Origin: Chryseobacterium taichungense
GTDB lineage: Bacteria > Bacteroidota > Bacteroidia > Flavobacteriales > Weeksellaceae
Direction: 5' to 3'
DNA length: 64,000 nt
NCBI RefSeq assembly: GCF_900109935.1
Contig: NZ_FOBV01000001.1
Location: 558,001-622,000 of the forward strand
The notes beneath the pieces were generated by a model. The model ran no database searches. It was given only the letters and a program-made list of their open reading frames with translations, and had not been told where the DNA came from. The translations under genes and the position numbers were made by a program. This document shows positions 24,167-35,175 of this stretch, piece by piece. Position 1 is the first letter of the stretch. Each line of letters starts with the position of its first letter.

Positions 24167-26311
24167 TTATAACTTGTACTTAATATTCAAACCATAAAAG
24201 AAATAAGCTTTGCCCGGGCCGGGATTGAGATCTGTTGCAACTCCTTTCGGATAACCATTTCCTGCATCCGAATCGTTGATATTATTTCCCAGGAACAGAA
24301 AAGTATAATTAACATGGTTGGTTAAGTTATTTCCCATGATGTAAGCATCAAGATCGAATCTGCCAAAAGATCTCTTATAACCCAATTTGGAGTTTAACAA
24401 TCCAAAACCTTTCACGAGATTGGTATTTGCAAAATCTGAATATACATTGCCCAAATAATTATAAGTATTCACTAAATATAAGCCCGGCTTTGTGTATATA
24501 TCCAATCCAAGTGCATATTTGTTTCTTGGAACACCCACCACCGTCATATGATCATAAATTTGATCTGCTCCTAACAGCCTGGTCTTAAAATCTTTGTACT
24601 TTGCATCGTAATAGGATAGATTTGCAAAAGGAACAATTCTGTTAAGAAAGGAGTTGTCGTTTTTGTACTGATATCCAATGCTTAATTCTAATCCGCTGTT
24701 CTTTTGACTTCCCGTATTTGCCCAATACGTCTGGTTATTTGAGTTTGGAATTGTAAGCTGTGTTAATTTATCAGAATAATCTATCCTGAATAAAGAAATC
24801 TGATAATCCAGCTTGGTATCCAGCAACAATCCATGTACACTGAAATCTACCATTTTGGCACGTTCCGGCCGCAGATCATTATTAGGAGTATTGGTGTAAT
24901 TAATAAAGGACGAACTTGCCGTTGGAGCATTGTACCCTTCGCTATAGCTTACATTAAAAATCTGATGCTTCCATTCTTTCTGTAACGCAAAATGAGGGGT
25001 AAACGCAGTTTCATACTGTTTATCAAATGACTGATCTTTTTTCCCTGCAATTAATCCAGGAACTGCAAATAAATCCTTTCTGTTATAATTGGTTTTGTTT
25101 GCACTTATTCCCGCAAGAAAAGTTAATCCCCAGGGTTTATACGTTAAATATTCTATTGCAAAATAAGTCGCCTGATTATTGTTGTATTTAAAATAAGTCG
25201 CTCCGGAAATTCCGGTAGTTTCTAAAGGATTTGTAACAGATCCTGTAAAGCGATAACTTGACGTAGTAGACATTGAATTCTGAATCTCAGTACCGAAATC
25301 GAATCTGTTTTCGAAATTCTTACTTTCATTTTTTAAAGTAAATGTTGAGCGCAAGCCTACATTTGGAGAGCTTGTTATTCCGAATGCTCCTGCTGAAACA
25401 CTTTCTGTATTTGCGTTATAATAAAATAAAGTCGTGTAATTTCTAAGGTTTGGAAGAATGTTTACAGCATTGCTCAATCCTACTCTCGTTGACTTTATTT
25501 TTGTGCCTGAATTTTTACGGATATAGGCGGGATTTCCATTATCGATTCCTGCGTAATAATCATCATAAGAAATCTGTCCTGATGTATGCTCATAAGAATA
25601 AGCCTGACTTCCTAAAAAACTTAACTGGTCATTTTTTCCAAGCTTTACCGTTCCGTTTATGTTAAAAAAGTTTTTTAGTCCACTTCCGTTAGGCCTGTAG
25701 CCATCGGTTTCAAGATGTCCGTAAGTAGCATTTACAGAGTAATTTTCATCAGCAACATTCAATTGGGTTCGAGACTGAAATGTTTTAAAAGAGCCTATTA
25801 AGGCGTTTTCGGAAACTGTGATTCCTTTTGTAAAATCAGGACGTGTATAAAAACGAACCGCTCCGCCAGTTCCTCCTCCATACATGGTTGCAGCAGGACC
25901 TTTGATTACCTCAACATTATTTACATAGGCAAAATCTACATCATCCAGAATGGTAATTCCTTCTGCATTGGTTAGGGGTATATTATTCCAATATGCTTTT
26001 ATTCCCCAGTTATTAAATTTCTGGTCATTTCCGTATCCGCGGACTACCAATCTCTGCCCTCCAAAATTGGTTCGCTTATCAACCTGAATTCCCGACATTG
26101 TGGATAAAGTCTGATCAATTGCTGCAGGATTATTTCTGTTTAATTCTTCTTCCGAAAGTGTTTCTACAGATTGAGCATGTCTTTTAAATTCTGCACGTTC
26201 CTGTTTTATTTTTTTTCTTCCCTGGATAGCTACTTCCTCTATTTCTGTTGATTGTTGGGCATTTATAATTGTACAACTCAATAAAGCTGCAATGCATATA
26301 TATTTTTTCAT
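24167..26311 (-). CDS. TonB-dependent outer-membrane receptor (siderophore type)
   Basis: The 714-residue receptor has a signal peptide (MKKYICIAALLSCTIINAQ). The plug domain is at about 45-165 (AIDQTLSTMSGIQVDKRT, NVEVIKGPAATMYGGGTGGAV) and a 22-strand barrel ends FFYGLNIKYKL. There is no N-terminal carboxypeptidase-like domain, unlike SusC-type receptors, so it is closer to iron/siderophore receptors such as FecA. It is the last gene of a four-gene operon with a surface BNR protein, a lipoprotein and a small membrane protein, which suggests a dedicated uptake set. The ligand is unknown. Confidence 0.9.
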   Translation of the reverse strand: MKKYICIAALLSCTIINAQQSTEIEEVAIQGRKKIKQERAEFKRHAQSVETLSEEELNRNNPAAIDQTLSTMSGIQVDKRTNFGGQRLVVRGYGNDQKFNNWGIKAYWNNIPLTNAEGITILDDVDFAYVNNVEVIKGPAATMYGGGTGGAVRFYTRPDFTKGITVSENALIGSFKTFQSRTQLNVADENYSVNATYGHLETDGYRPNGSGLKNFFNINGTVKLGKNDQLSFLGSQAYSYEHTSGQISYDDYYAGIDNGNPAYIRKNSGTKIKSTRVGLSNAVNILPNLRNYTTLFYYNANTESVSAGAFGITSSPNVGLRSTFTLKNESKNFENRFDFGTEIQNSMSTTSSYRFTGSVTNPLETTGISGATYFKYNNNQATYFAIEYLTYKPWGLTFLAGISANKTNYNRKDLFAVPGLIAGKKDQSFDKQYETAFTPHFALQKEWKHQIFNVSYSEGYNAPTASSSFINYTNTPNNDLRPERAKMVDFSVHGLLLDTKLDYQISLFRIDYSDKLTQLTIPNSNNQTYWANTGSQKNSGLELSIGYQYKNDNSFLNRIVPFANLSYYDAKYKDFKTRLLGADQIYDHMTVVGVPRNKYALGLDIYTKPGLYLVNTYNYLGNVYSDFANTNLVKGFGLLNSKLGYKRSFGRFDLDAYIMGNNLTNHVNYTFLFLGNNINDSDAGNGYPKGVATDLNPGPGKAYFFYGLNIKYKL

Positions 26312-26344
26312 CGATTTAAAAATTAATTATTTGTCGTTAAAGGT

Positions 26345-26899
26345 TTATGAAAGTATTAAGCATCTTTCCGGAGGCGGAAATATAACTGACAAATAATATG
26401 TATTTTCAAATGGTTTTATATAGTCTGTTTTCAGTTTAGAATAAAAATTAGAAAAATACAGCTGCCAGAAGCCAAGGAAAGTAAAAAAGTCAGCTATTTT
26501 TATATTTTTTTTACTCTGTAAAGGCAAATCGAAATGCCTCCACGCAAACGTTTTTCTGATTACAAAAAAACCTGAAACTTTCAATATGGAATTAATAATA
26601 ATATCTTTTTTATCAATGTAACACCGATAATACTTATCCCCATTTATAAAATTTATACTGACAACATCATAAGAAAAACCATTTAACACAAATTCTCTAT
26701 CTTCTTTCCAATCAGCTTTTAAAAGATCTTTCTCTGAAAAATAAGTTGTTTGTGACTGATCCAGTATATGATTTAGAATATGGTTGCGTGTTTTTTTATA
26801 TACTTCACTTTTAATATAGGACATAGTAGGATGAATCACATTAAAAAACATGATGAGTAAAGGAATAAATAGAAATATAAAGAATAGCTTTTTGCGCAA
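26345..26899 (-). CDS. Small membrane-anchored protein ending in a PPP motif
   Basis: The 184-residue protein has one N-terminal hydrophobic segment (KKLFFIFLFIPLLIMFFNVI) that acts as signal or anchor. The rest is polar and aromatic and ends ...LSVIFPPPERCLILS. I know no named family. It lies 33 bp upstream of the TonB receptor and 6 bp after the lipoprotein gene. Its place just before a receptor and the proline-rich end suggest an accessory role with the receptor. The ORF at 14957 has a similar RPPPG near its C-terminus. Confidence 0.65.
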   Translation of the reverse strand: MRKKLFFIFLFIPLLIMFFNVIHPTMSYIKSEVYKKTRNHILNHILDQSQTTYFSEKDLLKADWKEDREFVLNGFSYDVVSINFINGDKYYRCYIDKKDIIINSILKVSGFFVIRKTFAWRHFDLPLQSKKNIKIADFFTFLGFWQLYFSNFYSKLKTDYIKPFENTYYLSVIFPPPERCLILS

Positions 26900-26905
26900 T
26901 ATAAT

Positions 26906-27385
26906 TTATTGTCTTTGGGGAATTAATTGTCCTTCCGGTTCTGCCGAAACAAATTCCGGAATGTGTACTTTATATGATTTTTCAGAATTTCGTGTCTTAT
27001 ATTCTATCCAATTATCCTGCTTATTAGGAATAAGATCTTCAGCAGAATTTTCACAATGCAATCCGGAAGGTGCATTTTCAAAATTATCCACCGGATCTGT
27101 CATTTGCAAATTACCTTTAATAATAATGAGATTTGCAGAATTGGTTTGAGTAAATGTGATGATATTTCCTTCAGCTTTCAAAGAGGTAATTTTTATATTA
27201 TCTTTTGTATTTATTGCCTGTAGTACAATCGTATAAACTATTCCTCTCACTCCGGGTCTTCCCCCGAACCAAACTGTTTTTTCTGCTGATATTAGCAAAA
27301 CTTTATCTTTATGTAATGAAGGAACCGGCGCATTACATGAAAGCGCCAGAACCCAAAATATGACTATAGACAAGTAATTATTCAT
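26906..27385 (-). CDS. Hypothetical lipoprotein, 159 aa
   Basis: The signal (MNNYLSIVIFWVLALSCNAP) has a lipobox LALSC, so the mature protein should be lipid-anchored. The body is beta-rich (VWFGGRPGVRGIVYTIVLQAI, TSLKAEGNIITFTQTNSANLIIIKGNLQMT) and ends with a charged, proline-containing tail. I recognise no family. It starts two bases after the stop of the BNR-repeat gene and ends six bases before the small membrane protein, so it belongs to the same operon and probably the same surface complex. Confidence 0.7.
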   Translation of the reverse strand: MNNYLSIVIFWVLALSCNAPVPSLHKDKVLLISAEKTVWFGGRPGVRGIVYTIVLQAINTKDNIKITSLKAEGNIITFTQTNSANLIIIKGNLQMTDPVDNFENAPSGLHCENSAEDLIPNKQDNWIEYKTRNSEKSYKVHIPEFVSAEPEGQLIPQRQ

Positions 27386-27387
27386 TT

Positions 27388-30219
27388 TTAATCATCATCC
27401 CCATTTTCACTTACTTTACCTAGAACGAGATAGTTGCCACTATAAACAATTTCTCCTTTAGACTCAGCCTTCAGTACATAATTTCCCGGTGTCAATCTCT
27501 GTCCAAATTCCTCGTCGGATTTTACATTTTTCTTGCTGTAGATCAATCTTCCCGATGCATCAAAAATACTGATATCAACAGTGTCATATTTTGCCGAATC
27601 AAATCTCAAATGCGCAATTCCTTTTGAAGGATTCGGATATATTCTCACCTTGTCTTTTTTAGATTTTATCTCATCTGTAGCTAATGGGAGTATGGTGTTT
27701 TGTGTTGTCCATGCTCCTCGTCCGTACGTAGAAACCAAAACCGTTTTGGTTGAAGGTCTGTAATCCAAATTGGTAATTCTTATATTTCCGATATTTCCGG
27801 TAATTGAGGCCCAGGTAGGTGATGAAGAAAGGAAATTTGTTGTTCCCCAAACCCCCATCTCTGTTCCGAGAATTACCTCATTCGCATCATCAGGATTTCT
27901 TAAAACTGTTCTTACCGGCATATCTGGGAGGTTGCCTTCTTTATTTTGCCATGAAGTTCCTCCATCTGTAGAGTAAAAGACACTTACAACATTGTAGTTT
28001 GATAATGTTACGATGATTTCATTTTCATTAGCGCCAAATTCTATATCTGAAATTGTTCCTGTAGCGGGCGATGTTATTGCTGTGGAAGTATAAGAGGTAC
28101 TGTTGGCATTTGTGATTTTAAAGATTCTTCCCAGGTTTGTTCCTACAAATAATGTAGTAGAAGCTGTTGTATACGGTGAAACCTTCATCCAAGAAATCTG
28201 CTCATTCGTTTGCGCCGTCCCGGCACTTACTGTATTGTTTGTAAATGTAGTAGCAGTAGCAGATAATCCGCTTGTTCTGAAGAGTGTTAATCCGGAACGA
28301 TAAGAGTAAAATACATTATTTACCCTGTCTAAAGCAATTTCATTTACAAAGTGTCCATAAGCATTTCTATTTGCACTTGAAATAAGATAATATATGTTGT
28401 TTGTCAATAGATAATGATTATTATATACATAACTTGCGATTTCATAATTATCCAAATCATCATATTCTGTATACATTCCATCTCCGGAAGTTGCTGCCTG
28501 GCTCGTTAAAAAATTATTTGCCTGTGGCACTCCATACAGCCACCAAGAGCCATTATCCTGTGCACCTGCCAACAGTTCTTCATCGGCAGGAGTTTTAGTG
28601 GGATTCAGCATTGCAGTGTAAAATTGTGTCACATTGTACCTGGTGTTTCTTACAGCAAAACCTCCCACCGTTGCAATTGTATTTTTATTAGGTACAAAAT
28701 AAATTCCTCCATCATTACCAAACATCATTTGGTTAGTAGAATAGTTATTAAAAGGATTAAAAACAATTTCGTGTTGGTCCGCATGTACCTGAGAAACCTG
28801 CAGATTTGCCATATTATTATTATTCGACCATTTTGAAATCTGTGTCCAGCTTGCTCCACCGTCTGAAGATTTATAGAGATCAATACCTCCGATATAAACC
28901 GTTTCATCATCCAAAGGATCTGTAGCAATCACGAGATCATAAAAAGATTGTCCTCTGGTAAAGTCATTTGCAGGAATACTTGTATCTGCAGCAGTAGGAA
29001 GAGTGATATTTGATAACATATCATTAGTTGACGCCCACGTTAAACCTCCATCCGTAGATTTGGCAATACGAATAGGCTCCGAACTATTATCTTCACCCTG
29101 CATAAATGCATAAACTTTATTAGCATTCGTTCTGGAAAGAGAGAAATTAACTCTTGATCCGGAATTTCCAACATTATAAACCTCGCTGAAAGTATCACCG
29201 TCTGCAGATTTTAAGATTCTACCTCCCGAATCTATATTAGAATATCTCGAAGAACGGGTAGAAACCCAAACAGAATTATCTGCCCCGATTTCTATCTGTT
29301 GGATAGAATATCCTGTAGAACTTGTTACATTTGTAGTTGTATTGAGAGCCAATAAGCTGGTATTTTTTATAAATGTAGCTCCCTGATCCGTAGATTTATA
29401 TAATCCTGCCTGGTTTAGGCCCTGCCAGGCTCCATCATTATAATTACCACTCACTCCTGCATAGACTTCTGAAACGCCTGCATTGTTTCTGACTTTGATA
29501 TCATTAATATAAAAGTTACCGCTTCTTATAGTACCCGAATAAACGGGCGAAATAGTAAAAATTTGGGTCCATGTGCTTCCTCCGTTTATAGATCTCCAGA
29601 TTCCTGAACCTATAGCATCAGATGTAGAAGACTCTCCTGTTCCGACGTATAAAATTTGTGTATTGTTCGGATCATAGGCAATACACGAAATAGAAGTATT
29701 TGCCCAAAATGTACTTAATGGGGTCCATTCATTTGTGCTTATTGTGGGGTCCTGATTTACCCAAAGTCCTCCTGAAACACCTCCGGCAAAAACCCGTTTA
29801 CCCAGAGGATCATTAGGATCGTACATTATAGCTCTCGTTCTACCTCCTACATTATAAGGACCTCTTTCTATCCACGGTTCATTTACTATTTTTTGTGTAG
29901 AAGATTCTTGTCCGCTGATCAGGGACATTGTTCTTGTGGGAGCATATTTTCCTTGATTAATTTCCTCATTCAGTTTGGCAAGTTTATCAAAATTGTTTCC
30001 ACCTGTAACGGGATCCATTGTTCTTTTGTAATCTTCTTCATTATAAGGATTTGGTGGAACTCCGGCAGATCTCAAAAGTTTATGTTGCTTCTTTAAATTT
30101 TTATCATATTTAGAATATAATTTTTTAAGATGCCTTTGATTTGCTTTACTGTTTTTCTCTTGCCCATAAACACTGATAGTCATGCATAATACAGTGGCAA
30201 GAAGAATATATTTTTTCAT
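27388..30219 (-). CDS. T9SS-secreted BNR/Asp-box repeat protein, 943 aa
   Basis: The protein has a signal peptide (MKKYILLATVLCMTISVYGQ) and then a long beta-propeller-like region with Asp-box motifs SINGGSTW (210-217), STDQGATF (276-283), STDGGLTW (388-395) and, further on, SSDGGASW and STDGGTSW. This is the pattern of sialidase / VPS10 / photosystem-stability-factor-like propellers. The last 85 residues (RIYPNPSKGIAHLRF ...) are a type A T9SS sorting domain, so it should reach the cell surface. No catalytic sialidase arginine triad was recognised, so binding rather than hydrolysis is as likely. It heads the four-gene receptor operon; TATATTTG (30242-30235) fits its promoter. Confidence 0.85.
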   Translation of the reverse strand: MKKYILLATVLCMTISVYGQEKNSKANQRHLKKLYSKYDKNLKKQHKLLRSAGVPPNPYNEEDYKRTMDPVTGGNNFDKLAKLNEEINQGKYAPTRTMSLISGQESSTQKIVNEPWIERGPYNVGGRTRAIMYDPNDPLGKRVFAGGVSGGLWVNQDPTISTNEWTPLSTFWANTSISCIAYDPNNTQILYVGTGESSTSDAIGSGIWRSINGGSTWTQIFTISPVYSGTIRSGNFYINDIKVRNNAGVSEVYAGVSGNYNDGAWQGLNQAGLYKSTDQGATFIKNTSLLALNTTTNVTSSTGYSIQQIEIGADNSVWVSTRSSRYSNIDSGGRILKSADGDTFSEVYNVGNSGSRVNFSLSRTNANKVYAFMQGEDNSSEPIRIAKSTDGGLTWASTNDMLSNITLPTAADTSIPANDFTRGQSFYDLVIATDPLDDETVYIGGIDLYKSSDGGASWTQISKWSNNNNMANLQVSQVHADQHEIVFNPFNNYSTNQMMFGNDGGIYFVPNKNTIATVGGFAVRNTRYNVTQFYTAMLNPTKTPADEELLAGAQDNGSWWLYGVPQANNFLTSQAATSGDGMYTEYDDLDNYEIASYVYNNHYLLTNNIYYLISSANRNAYGHFVNEIALDRVNNVFYSYRSGLTLFRTSGLSATATTFTNNTVSAGTAQTNEQISWMKVSPYTTASTTLFVGTNLGRIFKITNANSTSYTSTAITSPATGTISDIEFGANENEIIVTLSNYNVVSVFYSTDGGTSWQNKEGNLPDMPVRTVLRNPDDANEVILGTEMGVWGTTNFLSSSPTWASITGNIGNIRITNLDYRPSTKTVLVSTYGRGAWTTQNTILPLATDEIKSKKDKVRIYPNPSKGIAHLRFDSAKYDTVDISIFDASGRLIYSKKNVKSDEEFGQRLTPGNYVLKAESKGEIVYSGNYLVLGKVSENGDDD

Positions 30220-30342
30220 TTGCTTATTTTCTCACAAATATACCAAATAGCCTCAAAATTTAATAATAAATTACAAAACATTTTAAAATAGTAAATTAAT
30301 ACGATTTAAAATAGTAAAAAATTATTATTATGTTAAATAAAA

Positions 30343-30364
30343 AAAGCCCCAATAATGGGACTTT
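30343..30364 (-). terminator. Terminator of the rpoBC-DUF3467 unit
   Basis: AAAGTCCCA-TTAT-TGGGGCTTT hairpin followed by T-run on the minus strand, 24 bases after the DUF3467 stop codon. Confidence 0.82.
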
Positions 30365-30387
30365 GATTTTTTATATGGTTGAGAATC

Positions 30388-30693
30388 TTAAGCGTTTACG
30401 TTGTTACCTCCTAATACGAAAGGCTCAACTTCTTTGATTTCTCCGAATTGCTGCTCATAGTTAGCAATGTTTTGTTGAAGAGCAGAAAGTACTCTTTTAG
30501 CGTGAAGAGGAGCAAGGATCACTCTTGATCTTACTTTTGCTTGCTGTACACCCGGCATTAACTGGATGAAATCTACTACAAACTCAGATGGAGAGTGGTT
30601 TACCAGAGCTAAATTAGCATAGATACCAGCCGCTACCATTTCGTTTAATTCGATGTTGATGTTTCCGTCTTGTGGATTTTGATTGTTGTCCAT
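30388..30693 (-). CDS. DUF3467 protein
   Basis: The small soluble protein (101 residues; INIELNEMVAAGIYANLALVNHSPSEFVVDFIQLMPG, then KVRSRVILAPLHAKRVLSAL) belongs to the DUF3467 family. Its place directly behind rpoC is conserved in many Bacteroidota, which suggests a link with transcription or ribosome function, but the function is not established. A hairpin-forming repeat (30722-30770) lies between it and rpoC. Confidence 0.88.
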   Translation of the reverse strand: MDNNQNPQDGNINIELNEMVAAGIYANLALVNHSPSEFVVDFIQLMPGVQQAKVRSRVILAPLHAKRVLSALQQNIANYEQQFGEIKEVEPFVLGGNNVNA

Positions 30694-30721
30694 TTGTTAT
30701 AAATTATATTTTAAAAAATTC

Positions 30722-30770
30722 GAAATTTGAGATTGTGAAAGTATAAAAATAATTTCAAACCTCAAATTTC
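30722..30770. repeat. Inverted repeat between rpoC and DUF3467
   Basis: GAAATTTGAG (30722-30731) pairs with CTCAAATTTC (30761-30770). The AAATTTGAGATT word also occurs twice in the rpoB-rpoC gap (35056-35067, 35077-35088), so both sides of rpoC carry the same small repeat. Confidence 0.5.
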
Positions 30771-30782
30771 AAATTACATATT

Positions 30783-33700
30783 TTAGTTAAGATCTTCGAA
30801 TTCTTTCTTAGAACCAACAATTACATTCTGGTATTCTTTAAGACCTGTACCTGCAGGGATTCTGTGCCCTACAATTACATTTTCTTTAAGACCGTTCAGA
30901 TCATCAATCTTACCTGCAACCGCAGCTTCGTTAAGAACTTTTGTTGTTTCCTGGAACGATGCTGCAGACATGAATGACTTCGTCTGAAGAGCCGCTCTTG
31001 TAATACCCTGCAACACTGGTGTTGCTGTAGCAGGTAAAGCTTCTCTTACTTCCACTAAAGCCTGATCTTCACGCTTCAATTTAGAGTTTTCGTCTCTTAA
31101 TTCTCTTGCAGTAATCATCTGACCTGGTTTGAATACTTTAGAATCTCCTGCCTCAACTACAACCTTAAGACCGAATACTCTGTTGTTTTCTTCTAAGAAG
31201 TCATACTTGTGTTCAAGAGCACCTTCAAGGAACTGAGTATCACCTCCGTCAACGATAGATACTTTTGTCATCATCTGTCTTACGATGATTTCGAAGTGCT
31301 TGTCGTCGATTTTTACCCCTTGTAAACGGTAAACTTCCTGAATTTCGTTTACTAAGTATTCCTGAACAGCTGTTGGACCTTTGATTCTTAAGATATCGTC
31401 CGGAGTGATAGACCCGTCAGAAAGTGGCGAACCAGCTCTTACGAAGTCATTCTCCTGTACCAAAATCTGGTTGGATAATTTAACTAAATAAATTTTTCTC
31501 TCTCCAGTTTTAGCCTCAACAATTAGTTCACGGTTACCTCTTTTGATTTTTCCATAAGAAACTACCCCATCGATTTCTGTAACCACTGCAGGGTTTGAAG
31601 GGTTTCTTGCTTCAAATAATTCGGTAACTCTCGGAAGACCTCCGGTGATATCCCCTGCTTTTGCAGATTTTCTTGGGATTTTGATTAAGACTTTACCAGC
31701 CTTGATCTTTTCACCATCATTTACCATCAAGTGGGCTCCTACCGGTAAGTTGTATGCTTTTTGCTCAACTCCTTTAGAATCTACCACCTTCAAAGTAGGT
31801 ACGGCTTTCTTATTTCTTGATTCAGAGATTACTTTCTCTTCGAATCCTGTCTGTTCGTCAATTTCCAATTGGAATGAAACCCCCTGGATGATATCTTCAT
31901 ATTCTACCTTACCAGCAGTTTCTGCAATGATAACTGCGTTGTATGGATCCCATCTACAGATAATATCTCCTTTTTTCACTTTATCACCTGGTTTTACAGA
32001 TAATATGGAACCGTAAGGTACGTTGGCTACCATTAATGGCGTTCTTGATTCATTATCAGCAACCAATCTGAATTCTGTTGAACGGGAAACCACAACCTCA
32101 GCTGTATTACCGTTTTCATCTTCAGAAGTAATGGTTCTTACCTCATCCATTTCAACGATACCGTCTCTTCTTGCAACGATTGATGGGTTTTCGGAAACGT
32201 TTCCTGCAGTACCCCCTTGGTGGAAGGTTCTCAACGTAAGCTGAGTTCCCGGTTCCCCGATGGATTGTGCTGCAATTACACCTACCGCTTCACCCATGTG
32301 AATCATTTTACCTGTTGCCAAGTTTCTACCGTAACATTTCGCACAGATACCTTTCTTAGCTTCACAAGTTAATGGTGAACGAACCTCAACAGCTTCTAAT
32401 CCGGCTTCCTCGATTCTCTTAGCTAATGCTTCAGAGATTACCTGGTCTGCCTCAGCGATCAATTCGTCTGATTCAGGATCGTAAATATTATGTAAAGATA
32501 CTCTACCTAAAATTCTTTCTGAGATTCTTTCAACGATCTCATCATTTTTCTTAAGTGCGGTAACTTCTGTACCTCTTAAAGTTCCACAGTCTTCTTCTGT
32601 AACGATAACGTCCTGTGCAACGTCTACCAATCTTCTCGTTAAGTAACCGGCATCGGCAGTCTTAAGAGCGGTATCCGCAAGACCTTTACGGGCACCGTGG
32701 GTAGAGATAAAGTATTCCAAGATGGAAAGACCTTCCTTAAAGTTTGCAAGGATCGGGTTTTCGATGATCTCCGCTCCGGTAGAACCGGCTTTCTGCGGTT
32801 TTGCCATCAAACCTCTCATCCCTGATAACTGACGGATCTGTTCTTTAGAACCCCTCGCTCCAGAGTCAAGCATCATGTATACAGAGTTGAAACCACCTTG
32901 GTCAGTTTTCATTCTGCTCATGATCATCTCCGTTAATCCAGCGTTGGTATTTGTCCAAACGTCGATTACCTGGTTATAACGTTCCGTATCGGTAATTAGA
33001 CCCATGTTATAGTTGGCTCTAATTTCATCAACAGCTTCAATTGATTGTGCAATCATTTGTTTTTTCTCAACAGGTACCACGATGTCTCCCAATGAGAAAG
33101 AAAGACCTCCTTTGAATGCGTTTGAATACCCTAAGTCTTTCATGGCATCCAGGAACTTCACGGTTGTAGGGAAATCCGTATCTGCAAGGATCTTACCGAT
33201 AACGTTTCTCAATGATTTCTTCGTTAAAAGTTCATTAATATATCCTACCTGTTTAGGTACAATCTGGTTGAATAAGATTCTTCCCACAGAAGTTTCGATC
33301 AGTCTTGTTACGATCTCTCCGTTTTCTTTGATCGGTAATCTACATCTTACTTTAGCATTTAAAGATACTCTTCCTTCCGCATAAGCGATTTCCGCTTCTT
33401 CAGGAGAATAGAAGGCAAGACCTTCACCTTTTACTTTCATATCTTCTGTAGAGCTCAATTCTTTAGTCATGAAATAAAGACCAAGAACCATGTCCTGAGA
33501 AGGTACCGTGATTGGAGAACCGTTTGCAGGGTTCAGGATATTTTGAGAACCTAGCATCAATAACTGAGCTTCAAGGATCGCTTCAGGACCTAGCGGTAAG
33601 TGTACCGCCATCTGGTCACCGTCGAAATCGGCGTTGAATGCTGTTGTTACCAACGGGTGAAGCTGAATCGCTTTACCTTCAATCATTTTAGGCTGGAATG

Positions 33701-35048
33701 CCTGGATCCCCAGTCTGTGAAGCGTAGGTGCCCTGTTCAGAAGAACCGGGTGGCCTTTCATCACGTTTTCAAGGATATCATATACTACAGGTTCTTTCCT
33801 GTCGATGATTCTTTTTGCTGACTTTACGGTTTTTACAATTCCTCTTTCAATTAGTTTTCTAATGATAAATGGTTTGTAAAGTTCTGCAGCCATATCTTTA
33901 GGAATACCGCATTCGTGAAGCTGTAAGTTTGGACCTACAACAATTACCGAACGTGCAGAGTAATCTACCCTTTTTCCTAATAAGTTCTGACGGAAACGAC
34001 CCTGCTTACCTTTCAATGAATCTGAAAGTGATTTCAATGGTCTGTTTGATTCAGATTTTACAGCAGAAGATTTTCTTGTGTTATCGAATAATGAATCTAC
34101 AGATTCCTGAAGCATACGCTTCTCGTTTCTCAAGATTACTTCCGGAGCTTTGATCTCCAATAGTCTTTTCAGACGGTTGTTTCTGATGATCACCCTTCTG
34201 TAAAGGTCATTTAAGTCAGAAGTTGCGAAACGTCCACCATCCAACGGAACCAATGGTCTTAATTCCGGCGGGATAACTGGAAGCACACGCATGATCATCC
34301 ACTCAGGCTTGTTGATCATTCTTGTATTGGCACCTCTTAATGCTTCTACTACGTTCAATCTTTTTAAAGCCTCAGTTCTTCTTTGTTTTGAACCTTCATT
34401 GTGAGCTTTATGTCTTAAATCGAAAGACAATGCATCAAGATCGATTCTTTTTAATAATTCCTCAACCGCTTCAGCACCCATTTTGGCGATGAATTTGTTT
34501 GGATCAGAATCATCAAGATACTGGTTCTCGATAGGAAGTGTTTCCATGATATCAAGGTACTCTTCTTCTGTCAAGAACTCCATATTTTCGAAATCAGAAC
34601 CGTCTAATTTTTTAGCAATACCTTGTTGGATCACTACATATCTTTCGTAGTAGATGATCATATCCAATTTCTTGGAAGGAATTCCTAAAAGGTAACCGAT
34701 TTTGTTCGGTAAAGAACGGAAATACCAGATGTGAGCGATTGGAACTACCAGATTGATATGCCCGATTCTCTCTCTACGTACTTTTTTCTCCGTAACTTCT
34801 ACTCCACAACGGTCACAAACGATCCCTTTGTAACGAATTCTCTTGTATTTACCACAAGCACATTCGTAATCCTTTACAGGACCGAAGATTTTTTCACAGA
34901 ACAAACCGTCTCTTTCAGGCTTATGCGTTCTGTAGTTAATGGTTTCCGGTTTAAGAACCTCCCCTCTCGATTCCTGAAGAATCGATTCCGGTGAAGCTAA
35001 ACCGATGGTTATTTTATTAAATCTACTTGATTTATTTTTATTTGACAT
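30783..35048 (-). CDS. rpoC: DNA-directed RNA polymerase subunit beta'
   Basis: The 1421-residue subunit is full length for Bacteroidota. The N-terminal zinc ribbon (CACGKY ... CDRCG), the catalytic Mg-binding loop [12 protein letters not shown] and the C-terminal zinc cluster ([13 protein letters not shown]) are present, as are the bridge helix and trigger-loop regions. It forms the active site of RNA polymerase with RpoB. It follows rpoB with a 127-bp gap containing AAATTTGAGATT repeats. Confidence 0.98.
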   Translation of the reverse strand: MSNKNKSSRFNKITIGLASPESILQESRGEVLKPETINYRTHKPERDGLFCEKIFGPVKDYECACGKYKRIRYKGIVCDRCGVEVTEKKVRRERIGHINLVVPIAHIWYFRSLPNKIGYLLGIPSKKLDMIIYYERYVVIQQGIAKKLDGSDFENMEFLTEEEYLDIMETLPIENQYLDDSDPNKFIAKMGAEAVEELLKRIDLDALSFDLRHKAHNEGSKQRRTEALKRLNVVEALRGANTRMINKPEWMIMRVLPVIPPELRPLVPLDGGRFATSDLNDLYRRVIIRNNRLKRLLEIKAPEVILRNEKRMLQESVDSLFDNTRKSSAVKSESNRPLKSLSDSLKGKQGRFRQNLLGKRVDYSARSVIVVGPNLQLHECGIPKDMAAELYKPFIIRKLIERGIVKTVKSAKRIIDRKEPVVYDILENVMKGHPVLLNRAPTLHRLGIQAFQPKMIEGKAIQLHPLVTTAFNADFDGDQMAVHLPLGPEAILEAQLLMLGSQNILNPANGSPITVPSQDMVLGLYFMTKELSSTEDMKVKGEGLAFYSPEEAEIAYAEGRVSLNAKVRCRLPIKENGEIVTRLIETSVGRILFNQIVPKQVGYINELLTKKSLRNVIGKILADTDFPTTVKFLDAMKDLGYSNAFKGGLSFSLGDIVVPVEKKQMIAQSIEAVDEIRANYNMGLITDTERYNQVIDVWTNTNAGLTEMIMSRMKTDQGGFNSVYMMLDSGARGSKEQIRQLSGMRGLMAKPQKAGSTGAEIIENPILANFKEGLSILEYFISTHGARKGLADTALKTADAGYLTRRLVDVAQDVIVTEEDCGTLRGTEVTALKKNDEIVERISERILGRVSLHNIYDPESDELIAEADQVISEALAKRIEEAGLEAVEVRSPLTCEAKKGICAKCYGRNLATGKMIHMGEAVGVIAAQSIGEPGTQLTLRTFHQGGTAGNVSENPSIVARRDGIVEMDEVRTITSEDENGNTAEVVVSRSTEFRLVADNESRTPLMVANVPYGSILSVKPGDKVKKGDIICRWDPYNAVIIAETAGKVEYEDIIQGVSFQLEIDEQTGFEEKVISESRNKKAVPTLKVVDSKGVEQKAYNLPVGAHLMVNDGEKIKAGKVLIKIPRKSAKAGDITGGLPRVTELFEARNPSNPAVVTEIDGVVSYGKIKRGNRELIVEAKTGERKIYLVKLSNQILVQENDFVRAGSPLSDGSITPDDILRIKGPTAVQEYLVNEIQEVYRLQGVKIDDKHFEIIVRQMMTKVSIVDGGDTQFLEGALEHKYDFLEENNRVFGLKVVVEAGDSKVFKPGQMITARELRDENSKLKREDQALVEVREALPATATPVLQGITRAALQTKSFMSAASFQETTKVLNEAAVAGKIDDLNGLKENVIVGHRIPAGTGLKEYQNVIVGSKKEFEDLN

Positions 35049-35055
35049 TTTTTTT

Positions 35056-35152
35056 AAATTTGAGATTTGACATTTGAAATTTGAGATTATAAATCCCTAA
35101 AAATTTTATTTTAATTTTTGTTTGAAACCTGCATACAGCATTTCAAATTTCA
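35056..35152. repeat. Short repeats in the rpoB-rpoC gap
   Basis: AAATTTGAGATT at 35056-35067 and 35077-35088 is a direct repeat with a 21-base period. The complementary words TTTCAAATTTCAAA near 35140 can pair with it. Similar words lie on the other side of rpoC. Confidence 0.5.
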
Positions 35153-35175
35153 AATAAATTAATTTCAAATGGAAC

